The notes: a model not told the origin generated them from the letters alone. A stretch of 64,000 nucleotides of DNA from Acidobacteriota bacterium (GCA_021781795.1 JAJXWA010000007.1:21113-85112); one strand, 5' to 3'; counted from the first letter of the stretch, positions 9,922 through 20,082 are shown. Program-made: numbers and translations.

Positions 9922-10248
9922 GTGAAACGGATTCTTGCGGTAGCGTGTTTGATTTTGATGTCGGGTGCGGTTGCGGCGAGCGCGGCAGACTCGAGCATCA
10001 ATGGGTGGATTTCTGACGCCATGTGCGGCGCGAAGCATTCCGGCGCGACGGCCAATGCGGCCTGCGTGAAGAAGTGCATTGCGGGCGGCATGAAGCCTGT
10101 GTTTGTGGATGCGGCCAAGAAGCAGGTCTGGGCGATCGATAACCCGGATGCGGTCAAGGACTTTTATGGCGACCATGTCACGGTGAAGGCCACGATCGAC
10201 GAGTCGGCCAAGAGCGTCCACATCGATTCCATCGAGGCCGCCAAGTAG
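9922..10248 (+). CDS. Small secreted protein with CxxC-poor DAMCGAKH motif
   Basis: Signal peptide MKRILAVACLILMSGAVAASAA then SSINGWISDAMCGAKHSGATANAACVKKCIAGG. Confidence 0.75.
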   Translation: MKRILAVACLILMSGAVAASAADSSINGWISDAMCGAKHSGATANAACVKKCIAGGMKPVFVDAAKKQVWAIDNPDAVKDFYGDHVTVKATIDESAKSVHIDSIEAAK

Positions 10249-10372
10249 CTTTTCCCATCGGCGGCAGACTCGCCATGCCGGATAATCTCTGGTAGTGTCG
10301 TATGCGTCAGCTTTTTGCGGACCGCCCTGCGCGGTCCGCAGAGGCGCATCTCTGGATTGAACCGGTAGAGCC

Positions 10373-10657
10373 ATGGCTAGAGCAATTTGGAACGGCAAAG
10401 TGATTGCGGAGAGCGACGTTACGGAAGTTGTGGAAGGGAATGTGTACTTTCCGGAATCGAGTCTGGTGAAAGAGTACTTTCGCCCCAGTTCGAGCACCTC
10501 GACGTGTCCGTGGAAGGGCCAGGCGCGGTACATGAGCCTGTTGATTGACGGACAAGACAACCCGGACGCGGCCTGGTACTACCCCGATCCCAAGCCTGCG
10601 GCGCGCAAGATTAAAGGTTTTGTGGCCTTCTGGCGCGGGGTAGAAATCGAAAAGTGA
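10373..10657 (+). CDS. DUF427 domain protein
   Basis: ARAIWNGKVIAESDVTEVVEGNVYFPESSL...TCPWKGQARYMSL...NPDAAWYYPDPKPAARKIKGFVAFW. Confidence 0.85.
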   Translation: MARAIWNGKVIAESDVTEVVEGNVYFPESSLVKEYFRPSSSTSTCPWKGQARYMSLLIDGQDNPDAAWYYPDPKPAARKIKGFVAFWRGVEIEK

Positions 10658-11166
10658 GTTCAGAGCCAAGCGAGGGAGCAAGCCGGACTCGCAGAACGGC
10701 GCTCAGTCTTGGGCTGGCCGCTGCGGTTCTGCTATCGGGCTGCGCAGAGCGCGCCCTGACGACGGCTGCATCTTTGCCACCTCAGGCGCAGGCGGCGCCC
10801 ATCCTCAAAGGAGATGAAGCCCACCCCGGCCAGACGCAGGGCTGGGTGGAGACCAAGCTCTATTTCGGTCTCGGCCCGGCGGATGATCCGGCAAAAGGCA
10901 TCGGCGAGGCAGAGTGGCGGGCGTTTCTGGACAAGGAAGTGACACCGCGATTTCCGGATGGGCTGAGCGTGGTGGATCTCTACGGGCAATGGCAGGGCAA
11001 GCAGGAAACCACGCCCGAGCGGCTGCACACGAAGATGCTGTTGATTCTCTATCGGGACAACTCTGAGAACCGGGCCAAGATTGACGCAATTCGCGCGGCG
11101 TGGAAGCAGAAGACCGGCGACCAGTCTGTGCTGCGGGTAACCGAGCCCGCGGATGTGTCGTTCTGA
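10654..11166 (+). CDS. DUF3574-like lipoprotein
   Basis: Lipobox-like VLLSGCAERA; ETKLYFGLGP...WRAFLDKEVTPRFPDGLSVVDLYGQW. Confidence 0.75.
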   Translation: MSSEPSEGASRTRRTALSLGLAAAVLLSGCAERALTTAASLPPQAQAAPILKGDEAHPGQTQGWVETKLYFGLGPADDPAKGIGEAEWRAFLDKEVTPRFPDGLSVVDLYGQWQGKQETTPERLHTKMLLILYRDNSENRAKIDAIRAAWKQKTGDQSVLRVTEPADVSF

Positions 11167-11181
11167 GGCAAAGAAGCGCCC

Positions 11182-12615
11182 TCAATAGGCCTGGAGCTGG
11201 TCGAGCGGCAGGCGGACGCGGAAGCATGTGGAGCCTGGTTCCGAGCGGACACTGATGTGGCCACGGTGCTTGCGGACGATGCGCATGGCGTTGTCGAGGC
11301 CGAGTCCGAGGCCCTGACCGGGCGCTTTTGTCGTGAAGAACGGCTCGAAGATGCGGTCCTGCATTTCGGGCGGGATGCCGGGTCCGGTGTCCCATATCTC
11401 AACGAGGAGCATTTCACCTTCGAGCCGGCAGGCGAGCTTGAGATGGCCCTGGCTGCCGAGTGCGTCGAGGGCGTTTTCGATGAGTGCCGTCCAGACCTGA
11501 TTGAGTTCGCTGCCGTAGGCGCTGATTTTAGGCAGATTGGGCTGGTAGTCGCGCTCGATGGTGATGCCGTTCATGCGGGAGCGGAGCATCTGCGCCGTGG
11601 CGTCGAGGCCTGCAGGGACATCGATTTCGAGGATAGGCGCGCGGTCCATGTAGGAGTAGGCCTTGACGGCGCTGATGAGGGCGAAGATGCGGTCGGTGGC
11701 GTTGAGCAGCGTGTCGACCGAGCGGGTGGAACGCAGGTAGCGCGCGAAGTATTGCAGGGCGACGCAGACCTCGCGGGGTTCGAGGAAGTTGCGCAGGGCG
11801 TTGAGGTCGTCTATGGTGGCAAGCTGATCGCCGAGCTGGGCTGCGATGTCCCAGGCATCTTCACAGGGCAGAGCAGTGAGCCAGTTGCGCAGAGATTCTT
11901 CGCGGGCAATGAGAGCGGCGGCGTTGGTGTGGTCGTCCGCGGGGCGGCTGAGGATGTGCTGCTCCCATTCCTCAATGCCGCGAATCTGCGTGTCAGTGAG
12001 GCAGAGGTTGACGAGCTTGAAGCGGTTGGAGCGGTTGGCTCGCAGTTCCGTGACGAGGCTGGCGGCGGCGCGTTGCGCGGCGGAGGCGGGGTTGTTGAGC
12101 TCGTGGGCGAGATTGCCGGCAAGCTTGCCGAGCGCGGTGAGCTTTTCCGCCTGCTGTTCGATGCGGGTGACCTCGCGGACGCGATCGAGCAACGTGGAGA
12201 CGATCCGCTGAGTCATGGAGGGAATGGCGGCGAGCATCTCAGGGAAGCGGGATTTGTGGATATAGAGCGCCCATGCATGCGAGATGGCGAAGCCCTGGCC
12301 ACCGTAGGTTTTCATGCGGCTGAAGGGCAGCAAGCCGGTCATCTGTCCGGCTCGGCCAATGAAGAGGGCCATGGGACCGCCATGCTGGCGGCGGACATGA
12401 ATCTCGCCCTTGAGGATGAGGATCATGTGCTCGGCTTCGGTGCCTTCTTCGAAGATGACCTCTCCGGGTTCGGCGACGGCCTCTTCGCCGTTTCGCGCGA
12501 GCCAGAGCCTGTCTTCGAGGGGTAGGCCATGGAGAGGGCCGATGCGCTCAAGGGATTCTGCAATCTGCTCGGCGGGAGTGGGGTGAGCAGGTGGCTTGAG
12601 GTTGAGGGTGAGCAT
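11182..12615 (-). CDS. Sensor histidine kinase with N-terminal cyclic-nucleotide-binding-like domain
   Basis: cNMP-like EPGEVIFEEGTEAEHMILILKGEIHVRRQ; HisKA-type GNLAHELNNPASAAQRAA; HATPase VWTALIENALDAL...DTGPGIPPEMQDRIFEPFFTTKAPGQGLGLGL. Confidence 0.9.
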   Translation of the reverse strand: MLTLNLKPPAHPTPAEQIAESLERIGPLHGLPLEDRLWLARNGEEAVAEPGEVIFEEGTEAEHMILILKGEIHVRRQHGGPMALFIGRAGQMTGLLPFSRMKTYGGQGFAISHAWALYIHKSRFPEMLAAIPSMTQRIVSTLLDRVREVTRIEQQAEKLTALGKLAGNLAHELNNPASAAQRAAASLVTELRANRSNRFKLVNLCLTDTQIRGIEEWEQHILSRPADDHTNAAALIAREESLRNWLTALPCEDAWDIAAQLGDQLATIDDLNALRNFLEPREVCVALQYFARYLRSTRSVDTLLNATDRIFALISAVKAYSYMDRAPILEIDVPAGLDATAQMLRSRMNGITIERDYQPNLPKISAYGSELNQVWTALIENALDALGSQGHLKLACRLEGEMLLVEIWDTGPGIPPEMQDRIFEPFFTTKAPGQGLGLGLDNAMRIVRKHRGHISVRSEPGSTCFRVRLPLDQLQAY

Positions 12616-12748
12616 GCAAGTTCTCCTGCTTTGGAAACAGGATAGCCGATGAGCGGGGGCGAGAGCGGGAGCTTTCGCCGCGCGGGGTTTGGATTGCGAG
12701 GGGTGGTGATATGATGAGCCGGTTGTTGGAGCGAGAGGGGTTGGGGCG

Positions 12749-14965
12749 ATGATGAAAACCTTTCCATTGGCCGCGGCGCTGCTGGCGGCAGGAGCAGTGG
12801 CGATGGCGCAGGCGGCGACGTTTGATGGGGCGGCGCAGGTCTTTCGGCTCGATGGCGGCAACACGTCGTATGTCTTTGGCGTGAACGAGCGAGGAGAGCT
12901 GCAGCAGATGTACTGGGGCGGGCGGCTGGGCGCAGAGGACAGATTTACCGCGCCCAAGCCGATGATTGGCTGGGCCTCGTTTGATCCGTCCTACTCCACT
13001 ACGCCGCAGGAGTATGCGGGATGGGGTGCCGGGCTCTATGTGGAGCCTGCGCTGAAGGTGACCTTTGCCGACGGGAATCGCGACCTGGTGCTGCACTATG
13101 AGAGCCACACGATGACAGCCAACGGCGTGGACGTGGTGCTGAAGGACATCGAACGGCCCATCGACGTGACGCTGCACTATGCAATGGACCCGGCAAGCGG
13201 AATTCTGGCGCGGTCGGCGACGATTGAGAATCGCGGAAAGGAGCCGGTCACGGTGGAGCAGGCCGCTGCTGCGGCGTGGGCGCTGCCTGTGGGGCACTAT
13301 ACGCTGAACTACCTGACGGGCCGATGGGCCGGTGAGTGGACGCTGACGCAGGAGACGCTGCATCCGGGAGCGCGAGTGATTGAGAGCCGGCGCGGCACGA
13401 CGGGGCACCAGGCGAACCCGTGGTTCGCGATTCAGGCGGGCGGGCCAAGCGAAGACGCAAGCGAGGTCTGGTTTGGCGCGCTGGCGTGGAGCGGGTCATG
13501 GCGCATCACTGTGGAGCAGGACCAACTGGATGCGGTGCGCGTGACGGGCGGCTTCAATCCGTTTGATTTCGGCTATGTGCTTCATCCGGGCGAGAAGCTG
13601 GATACGCCGGTGTTCTATGGTGGCTACTCGGCGCATGGGATGGGTGGTGCGTCGCGGCTGCTGCATCACTTTGAGATTGCCCATATCTTGCCGCACCGGA
13701 TTGGGACGGGTGAGGACGCAGCGCCGAAGCCGCGGCCGGTCATCTACAACTCGTGGGAGGCGACGGAGTTCAACGTTAGCGAGGCAGGCCAGATGGCGCT
13801 GGCGGAGCGCGCGGCGGCGCTGGGAGTGGACCGCTTTGTGATGGACGACGGCTGGTTCGGTCAGCGTAAGGACGACCACGCGGGCCTGGGCGACTGGTAT
13901 GTGAATCCGCAGAAGTTTCCGCATGGACTGAAGCCGCTGATCGACAGGGTACATGCGCTGGGGATGGATTTTGGTTTGTGGGTGGAGCCGGAGATGGTGA
14001 ATCCAAACTCGGACCTCTATCGCAAACATCCGGACTGGGTGCTGAATTTTGCGGGACGTCCGCGATCGGAGGAGCGCAACCAACTGGTGCTGAACCTGGC
14101 GCGACCGGATGTGAAGGAATACGTGCTGGGCTTTCTGGACAAGCTGCTGACGGAAAACGATATTGCCTTTCTGAAGTGGGACTACAACCGCAACTGGAGC
14201 GAGCCAGGTTGGGACCAGTTGCCTGCGGCGGAGCAGAAGAAAGTCTACGTGGCGTTCACAGAGAACCTGTACAGCATTCTGGAGGAGCTGCACCGTCGGC
14301 ATCCGAAGGTCGAGCTGGAGTCGTGCTCGGGCGGTGGCGGGCGCGTGGATTTAGGAATCCTGCGCTATGCCGATGAGGTATGGCCCTCGGACAATACCGA
14401 TCCGTTTGACAGGCTTTCGCAGCAATACGGATTCACGTATGCGTATACGCCGCAGATCATGATGGCGTGGGTAACCGATTCGCCACATTGGCTGAACAAG
14501 CGGAGCACCTCGCTGACCTATCGGTTGCTGAGCTCGATGGAGGGGTCGCTGGGGATTGGCGCAGACATTACGAAGTGGAATGACGAGGAGATGGCGACGG
14601 CAAAGCGGCTGATTTCGGCCTACCACCAGGTGCAGCGGACGATTGTGCAGGGCGACCAGTACCGGCTGATCTCGCCGCTGAACGGGAGCGAATTCTCTGC
14701 GACGCAGACGGTGAACAGGGAAAAGAGCCAGTCGGTCGTGTTCCTGTATATTCACTCGACGCAGGAAGGCCGCATTTTTCCGCTGCTGAAGCTGAAAGGT
14801 CTGGATCCGAAGGCCGAGTACGCGCTGACACCAATCGAGGGCAAGGCGCAGCCGGATACTCCGACGGAGGCGAGCGGGGCGTGGTGGATGAACCATGGCC
14901 TGCAGATGGGTGGTGACTTCCGCGGGGACTTTCAGGCGGCGGCCTTCCGGCTCGACAAAAAGTGA
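12749..14965 (+). CDS. Alpha-galactosidase, GH36 family, secreted
   Basis: Signal peptide; DRFVMDDGWFGQRKDDHAGLGDW, FLKWDYNRNWSEPG, ELESCSGGGGRVDLGILRYADEVWPSDNTDP. Confidence 0.95.
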   Translation: MMKTFPLAAALLAAGAVAMAQAATFDGAAQVFRLDGGNTSYVFGVNERGELQQMYWGGRLGAEDRFTAPKPMIGWASFDPSYSTTPQEYAGWGAGLYVEPALKVTFADGNRDLVLHYESHTMTANGVDVVLKDIERPIDVTLHYAMDPASGILARSATIENRGKEPVTVEQAAAAAWALPVGHYTLNYLTGRWAGEWTLTQETLHPGARVIESRRGTTGHQANPWFAIQAGGPSEDASEVWFGALAWSGSWRITVEQDQLDAVRVTGGFNPFDFGYVLHPGEKLDTPVFYGGYSAHGMGGASRLLHHFEIAHILPHRIGTGEDAAPKPRPVIYNSWEATEFNVSEAGQMALAERAAALGVDRFVMDDGWFGQRKDDHAGLGDWYVNPQKFPHGLKPLIDRVHALGMDFGLWVEPEMVNPNSDLYRKHPDWVLNFAGRPRSEERNQLVLNLARPDVKEYVLGFLDKLLTENDIAFLKWDYNRNWSEPGWDQLPAAEQKKVYVAFTENLYSILEELHRRHPKVELESCSGGGGRVDLGILRYADEVWPSDNTDPFDRLSQQYGFTYAYTPQIMMAWVTDSPHWLNKRSTSLTYRLLSSMEGSLGIGADITKWNDEEMATAKRLISAYHQVQRTIVQGDQYRLISPLNGSEFSATQTVNREKSQSVVFLYIHSTQEGRIFPLLKLKGLDPKAEYALTPIEGKAQPDTPTEASGAWWMNHGLQMGGDFRGDFQAAAFRLDKK

Positions 14966-15012
14966 AGCTGCAATGATGCCGGACTGCGTGGATTAAGTCT
15001 GCGCGGCAGGGC

Positions 15013-16065
15013 TTAGACGCCGGGGGGGGGCGGAGCGGTGGAGCCGCGGACGACGAGTTCGGTGGAGACGAGGAACTCGTGCTGCACGGGGCCCGTGGGG
15101 CGATTCTCTGCCTGCTGGCGCAGGGCTTCAAAGGCAGCGCGGGCCAGCTCGACGCGAGACAGGCGGATGGTGGTGAGGGGCGGCAGGGTGAACTCTGCGA
15201 AGTCGATGTCGTCGAGACCAATGACTGAGAGATCCTGCGGAACCTTGAGACCTTTGAGATACGCAGCGCGCAGTACGCCGATGGCGGTCATGTCGTTGGA
15301 GCACAGGATGGCCGTGGGGCGGGACTGGAGGGATTGCAGCTTTTCAAAGCCTGCCACGCCGCCCTTGGGTGTGTGATTGCACTCAATGATCCATGCCTTG
15401 TCGATGGGCAGTCCAGCCTCCTGCATGGCGGTGCGGAAGTTGTTTTCGCGCGTGACTGCGGAGTGGATGGTGTGGGGTCCGGCGAGAAAGGCAATCTTCC
15501 GATGGCCGAGCTGCACAAGATGCTGAATCGCGGTGCGGATGCCGGTGGCGTAGTCGAGGAGAATCGTGCTGGCCTTGGGATCATCGAGGTGAAACTCGGC
15601 GAGCACGATGGGGATGTCGTGGTAGGCGAGATTCTCAAGGACCGGTTCCTCCTCGCCGAAGGTAAGGACGGCAACGCCCTCGACCTTGCGCTCGATCATG
15701 CGGCGCACGCAGTTGGTGAGCACTGCAGGATCGCTGTTGGATGAACTGACGAGGATTTCGTAGCCGTTGGCGACGGCGATCTCTTCAAAGCTCTGAATCA
15801 GCTCGGGGAAGAAAGGGTTGGTGATGTTTTCAACAATGATGCCGAGGATGCGGCTGCGGCCGGAGACGAGGCTGCGGGCCTGCGTGTTCGGAAAGTAGTT
15901 CAACTGCTCGATGGCCTGCCAGACGCGCTTGGAGAGCTTATCGCTGACAACCGGAGCTCCATTGATGGTTCTGGAGACGGTGGCGATGGAGACCTTGGCG
16001 AGCGCGGCCACGGCGCGAATATCGGGCGTTTTGTCGGAGGGTCTGCGAGTTGCTCGGCGCGCCAC
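15013..16065 (-). CDS. LacI-family transcriptional regulator
   Basis: DIRAVAALAKVSIATVSRTINGAPVVSDKLSKRVWQAIEQLNYFPNTQARSL; periplasmic-binding-like C-terminal domain. Confidence 0.95.
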   Translation of the reverse strand: MARRATRRPSDKTPDIRAVAALAKVSIATVSRTINGAPVVSDKLSKRVWQAIEQLNYFPNTQARSLVSGRSRILGIIVENITNPFFPELIQSFEEIAVANGYEILVSSSNSDPAVLTNCVRRMIERKVEGVAVLTFGEEEPVLENLAYHDIPIVLAEFHLDDPKASTILLDYATGIRTAIQHLVQLGHRKIAFLAGPHTIHSAVTRENNFRTAMQEAGLPIDKAWIIECNHTPKGGVAGFEKLQSLQSRPTAILCSNDMTAIGVLRAAYLKGLKVPQDLSVIGLDDIDFAEFTLPPLTTIRLSRVELARAAFEALRQQAENRPTGPVQHEFLVSTELVVRGSTAPPPPGV

Positions 16066-16132
16066 GGATTCATCCTAAAGCAAACGAGCGGGGCATGGCG
16101 AACCGCGAGGGAAGAGCGCGGAGGCCATGCGA

Positions 16133-17584
16133 TTATGAAGTCTCGGCAATCAGCAGGCGGAGATCCCGGAGGTTGTGTCCCGTGGGGCCGGTCACGACTG
16201 TGTCCCCAAGGGCTGTGAAGAGCGGGCAGGCGTTGAAGCTCTGCAAGGCCAGCTGCGGATCGAAGCCGAAGGAGCGCGCGCGGTCGAGCGTGGTGGGGTC
16301 GGTGATGGCGCCGGCGGTTTGCGTGTTGCCGTCGATACCGTCAGACCCTGCGCTGAGGACGGTGAGCTTCTGGCCGGGGAATCGCGCAAGATCGAAGGCG
16401 CAGGCCAGGGCGAACTGCTGATTGCGACCACCAGCGCCGGGAGTTCGGTCCAGGGTGACGGTCACTTCGCCGCCGGAGATGAGGCAGAGGCGGGGATGAA
16501 CCGCGCGCAGTTCGTGAAAGCGATCTAGCAGATAGCGCGCAGCATCGGCGTAGTCCCAGTCGTCGCATGAGTTGTCTACAGCGACAAAGTAGCCGGCCTT
16601 CTGCGCCAGGGCGCGCGCATTTTCTACGAGGTCATGGCTGGAGAGAAGGATTTCATACACCGAATCGCGGAAGGCTTTGTTTTCGCCGTCCATGGAGGTG
16701 GCGGCGGTGAGGCGGCGAAACTGCGTGACACTGCGCGCGGCCAGAGACAGGAAGGGCGGCAGCCAGCCTTTGTTGCCGGGCGACTCCGGCAGATCGGCGC
16801 GTTCGAGGAACTCACGGACAGCCGGGGGCAGCTTTTCGGCGATGCCATATTTGGCGATGATTCCGTGGACTTCCAGCACGGTGGTGTGATCGGGCGACGT
16901 AGGGCCGGAGGACAGCGCGTCGAGCGTGCGCAGCGGCACGTCGGGGACGAGCAGGTTGACCTTCATTGCGTCGGGAGCGGCCATGGCAAGACGACCGCCT
17001 TTGACAGCGGAGAAGTGCTTGCGGAGGGTATTGATCTCCTGGATTGGCGCGCCTGAGCCGAGCAGAACGTCGTGGAAGGCGACGGTGTCCGCGAAGGTGA
17101 TCTGTGGATCGAGGGGCAGGTCAAACATAGCCGACCCGCCGCCGGAGATGAGGAAGAAGATGAGGGTGTCCTTCTTGGCTTTCTTGAGCAGCGCCAGCGT
17201 AGCGCGGGCCGCGGCGAAGGAGTCCTCGTTGGGTAGCGGATGGCCTCCCTCGAAGTAGCGAAAGCGCCAGTTGCGGCGGCCGGGAAGGTACTTGGAGCAG
17301 CAGATACCGCGCAGGCCCTTGCGGCGCTTCATGCGGGTAAGCAGGACATCGAGCATGGGGCCAGCGGCCTTGCCGATGGCGACGACAAAGATGCGACGAT
17401 AGTTGGCGAGCGGAATCTCCTCGGCTCCGCTGCCGTCGGGCAGCAGGCGCTTAAGAACACCACCTTCAAAACGAAGACGGCGATCAAAGGCCGAAGGAAT
17501 GTCGCATGCCGCGAGGGCGTCCGTGAAGATCTCAGTGGCCGCGGCGTGCAGAGGGTCAAAGACGAAGTCGTTGACGGGGGTCAT
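16133..17584 (-). CDS. Glycerate 2-kinase (DUF4147/MOFRL)
   Basis: IFVVAIGKAAGPMLDVLL...LISGGGSAMFDLP...LISGGEVTVTLDRTPGAGGRNQQFAL...LSAGSDGIDGNTQTAGAI. Confidence 0.92.
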   Translation of the reverse strand: MTPVNDFVFDPLHAAATEIFTDALAACDIPSAFDRRLRFEGGVLKRLLPDGSGAEEIPLANYRRIFVVAIGKAAGPMLDVLLTRMKRRKGLRGICCSKYLPGRRNWRFRYFEGGHPLPNEDSFAAARATLALLKKAKKDTLIFFLISGGGSAMFDLPLDPQITFADTVAFHDVLLGSGAPIQEINTLRKHFSAVKGGRLAMAAPDAMKVNLLVPDVPLRTLDALSSGPTSPDHTTVLEVHGIIAKYGIAEKLPPAVREFLERADLPESPGNKGWLPPFLSLAARSVTQFRRLTAATSMDGENKAFRDSVYEILLSSHDLVENARALAQKAGYFVAVDNSCDDWDYADAARYLLDRFHELRAVHPRLCLISGGEVTVTLDRTPGAGGRNQQFALACAFDLARFPGQKLTVLSAGSDGIDGNTQTAGAITDPTTLDRARSFGFDPQLALQSFNACPLFTALGDTVVTGPTGHNLRDLRLLIAETS

Positions 17585-18273
17585 CCCAGTTGCTCCTTCA
17601 GCCAGCTTGCGAGCGCGCCTTGCATGGCTTCAAGCTGGGTGGCGAAAAAGTGATCGGCGCCGGGCAGGAGCACCAGGTTTTTGGGTGGCGCGGCATGTGC
17701 AAAAATCTGCTGCAGGTCCTGCTGCGGGGCGTACTCGTCTCGGTCTCCGCTGAGAAAGAGCTTGGGCAGCAAACAGGCGCTGAGGAACGAGTAGCGATAG
17801 TGACGGCCCTCAGCCTGCGTGGGCAGGCCCAGCGCAACCATCGCGCGCAGGCTCGTGCGCGGAGAGTTGCCGTCGCAGCAGGCAAAGAGGGCCATGGCAG
17901 CTCCAAAGCTGAAGCCAGCAAGGACGACCGGCAGCTTGAATTCATTCTCGATCCAGTCGAGAGCCGCCAGCACGTCGCCTGTCTCTGCGCGGCCGTCGTG
18001 CGCGCCCTCGCTGAGCCCTGTGCCACGGAAATTGAAGCGGAGGACAGGCAGGCAGAGCCCCCACTCGGGCGCATTGAGGGCCTTCATGGCGTGGTAGACC
18101 ACCTTGTTGTGCATCGTGCCGCCGCCCTTGGGGTGGGGATGGCAGACCAGTGCGGCGAAGCGCGCCGAGGTAGATCCCTCGTTGAGCAGTGCTTCGAGCC
18201 TGCCCGCGGGCCCGTTGAGCGTAACTCCGCGCAGCCGTGCGCCGACAGCTACGGATGCGTCTGTGGTGGTCAT
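17581..18273 (-). CDS. Alpha/beta hydrolase
   Basis: VCHPHPKGGGTMHNKVV...NFRGTGLSEGAHDG...VLAGFSFGAAMALFAC...GADHFF. Confidence 0.9.
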   Translation of the reverse strand: MTTTDASVAVGARLRGVTLNGPAGRLEALLNEGSTSARFAALVCHPHPKGGGTMHNKVVYHAMKALNAPEWGLCLPVLRFNFRGTGLSEGAHDGRAETGDVLAALDWIENEFKLPVVLAGFSFGAAMALFACCDGNSPRTSLRAMVALGLPTQAEGRHYRYSFLSACLLPKLFLSGDRDEYAPQQDLQQIFAHAAPPKNLVLLPGADHFFATQLEAMQGALASWLKEQLG

Positions 18274-18428
18274 TTCAAGTTCTTATTTTACGCGCACAGG
18301 ACGGCTCCTGCTCGATTCGCGGGACGAGCAGGTTAATCGCTATACCTGACACTTTGGCGCAGAGAGACACACGGAAGTGGATACGGTGCGATGCCGCGCA
18401 CTGCGTCATACGATATTCTGGCTGCACG

Positions 18429-19463
18429 ATGCCAGCTGATGACCCGCTCGATCCCATTCAACTGACCCGCGAGCTTGTTGCTATTCAGTCCACTACGTAT
18501 CACGAAGGTGCAGTGGGCGATTTTCTGGACGAGCTGCTGCGGAGGCGCGGCTGGGCGACGGAGAAGACTGCCGTGCCGCAGCCTGCGGACAGTGGCACCG
18601 ATGGGCCGCGCTGGAACCTCTATGCGGCCATGGCGGGGCAGACGCCCGATCTGGTTTTTTCCACCCACTTGGACACGGTGCCGCCCTACATTCCGCTGCG
18701 CGAGGACGATGCGTATCTGTACGGGCGCGGCGTCTGCGATGCGAAGGGAATTATTGCAGCACAGGTGGCGGCTGCAGAAGCGCTGCGCGCAGAGGGCCTG
18801 CGTGTGGGCATGCTGTTTGTCTCCGGCGAGGAGAGGGACTCAGCCGGAGCAAAGGTGGCCAACGAGTCGCCGAAGGGAAGCCGGTTTCTGATTAACGGCG
18901 AGCCAACCGACAACCGGCTGGCGCTGGCGTCGAAGGGCGCACTGCGCACCGTGCTGCGGGCCAGCGGAAAGATGGCGCACTCGGCTTATCCTGAGCTGGG
19001 CGAAAGCGCCGTGCACAAGCTGGTGGAGGTGCTGAGCAAGCTGCTGGCGCTGGAGCTGCCGGTGACGGAGGACGTGGGGCCGAGCACGCTGAATATAGGC
19101 CAGGTGCATGGCGGCTACGCGCCGAACGTGATTGCCGATCAGGCCGAGGCGCAGGTGCTGGTGCGACTGGTGGGCGACTCGGCGCCGGTGCGGAAGGCGA
19201 TTTTAGAAGCGGCGGCGGGCCTCGCTGAGGTGGACTTTACGCTGGAGATCCCGTTTGTGCGTCTGCGCGCGGTGGATGGACTGCCGACGATGATTGCCAA
19301 ATTCACAACGGACATTCCGCAGTTGAGCAACTGGGGCGAGCCGCTGCTGTTGGGGCCGGGGTCGATTCACGTGGCGCACACTCCGCATGAGCGGATTGCG
19401 AAGACGGAGTTGCTGGATGCCGTGAGACTCTACGTCGAGGTGGGGCGAAGGCTGCTGGCATAG
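18429..19463 (+). CDS. M20-family metallopeptidase (ArgE/DapE-like)
   Basis: LDPIQLTRELVAIQSTTYHEGAVGDFL...FSTHLDTVPPYIPLREDDAYLYGRGVCDAKG. Confidence 0.92.
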   Translation: MPADDPLDPIQLTRELVAIQSTTYHEGAVGDFLDELLRRRGWATEKTAVPQPADSGTDGPRWNLYAAMAGQTPDLVFSTHLDTVPPYIPLREDDAYLYGRGVCDAKGIIAAQVAAAEALRAEGLRVGMLFVSGEERDSAGAKVANESPKGSRFLINGEPTDNRLALASKGALRTVLRASGKMAHSAYPELGESAVHKLVEVLSKLLALELPVTEDVGPSTLNIGQVHGGYAPNVIADQAEAQVLVRLVGDSAPVRKAILEAAAGLAEVDFTLEIPFVRLRAVDGLPTMIAKFTTDIPQLSNWGEPLLLGPGSIHVAHTPHERIAKTELLDAVRLYVEVGRRLLA

Positions 19464-19495
19464 ACGGTTTGAAGCTAAATGAAAATGGAGGTTGC

Positions 19496-20050
19496 ATGAA
19501 CAGTTCAATTTATGAGATTCCCGTGCAGACGATTGCGGGCAAGGACGCTGCGCTAGGCGAGTTCAAGGGCAAGGTGATTCTGGTGGTCAACGTTGCCTCC
19601 AAGTGCGGATTGACGCCGCAGTATGAAGGGCTTGAGAAGCTCTACGAGCAATACCGCGGGCAGGGGTTTGTGATTGCAGGATTCCCGGCGAACGACTTTA
19701 AGAGCCAGGAGCCGGGCACGAATGAAGAGATCCAGAGCTTCTGCTCGATGAACTATGGAGTGACGTTTCCGCTGTTCAGCAAGATCACGGTCGTCGGGCC
19801 CGGCAAGCATCCGCTCTATGCGACATTGATTGCGGCGCAGCCCAAAGCGATCAGCAAGGCAGAGGTGCCGTTCGCGCAGAAGCTGAAGGGATACGGCATC
19901 GAGTCCAACGCCGAGCCGGAGATCCTGTGGAACTTCGAGAAGTTTCTGGTGAGCCGCAGCGGCGACGTGGTGAAGCGCTTCTCGCCGGACACCGCGCCGG
20001 ATGCGCCGGAGCTGGTGGCGGCGATTGAAGCAGAGATCGCCAAAGGCTGA
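19496..20050 (+). CDS. Glutathione peroxidase
   Basis: VNVASKCGLTPQYEGLEKLYEQYRGQGFVIAGFPANDFKSQEPGTNEEI; WNFEKFLVSRSGDVVKRF. Confidence 0.95.
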   Translation: MNSSIYEIPVQTIAGKDAALGEFKGKVILVVNVASKCGLTPQYEGLEKLYEQYRGQGFVIAGFPANDFKSQEPGTNEEIQSFCSMNYGVTFPLFSKITVVGPGKHPLYATLIAAQPKAISKAEVPFAQKLKGYGIESNAEPEILWNFEKFLVSRSGDVVKRFSPDTAPDAPELVAAIEAEIAKG

Positions 20051-20082
20051 ACCGGTCGAAGCGAAGCCGGCAAATTGAAGGA

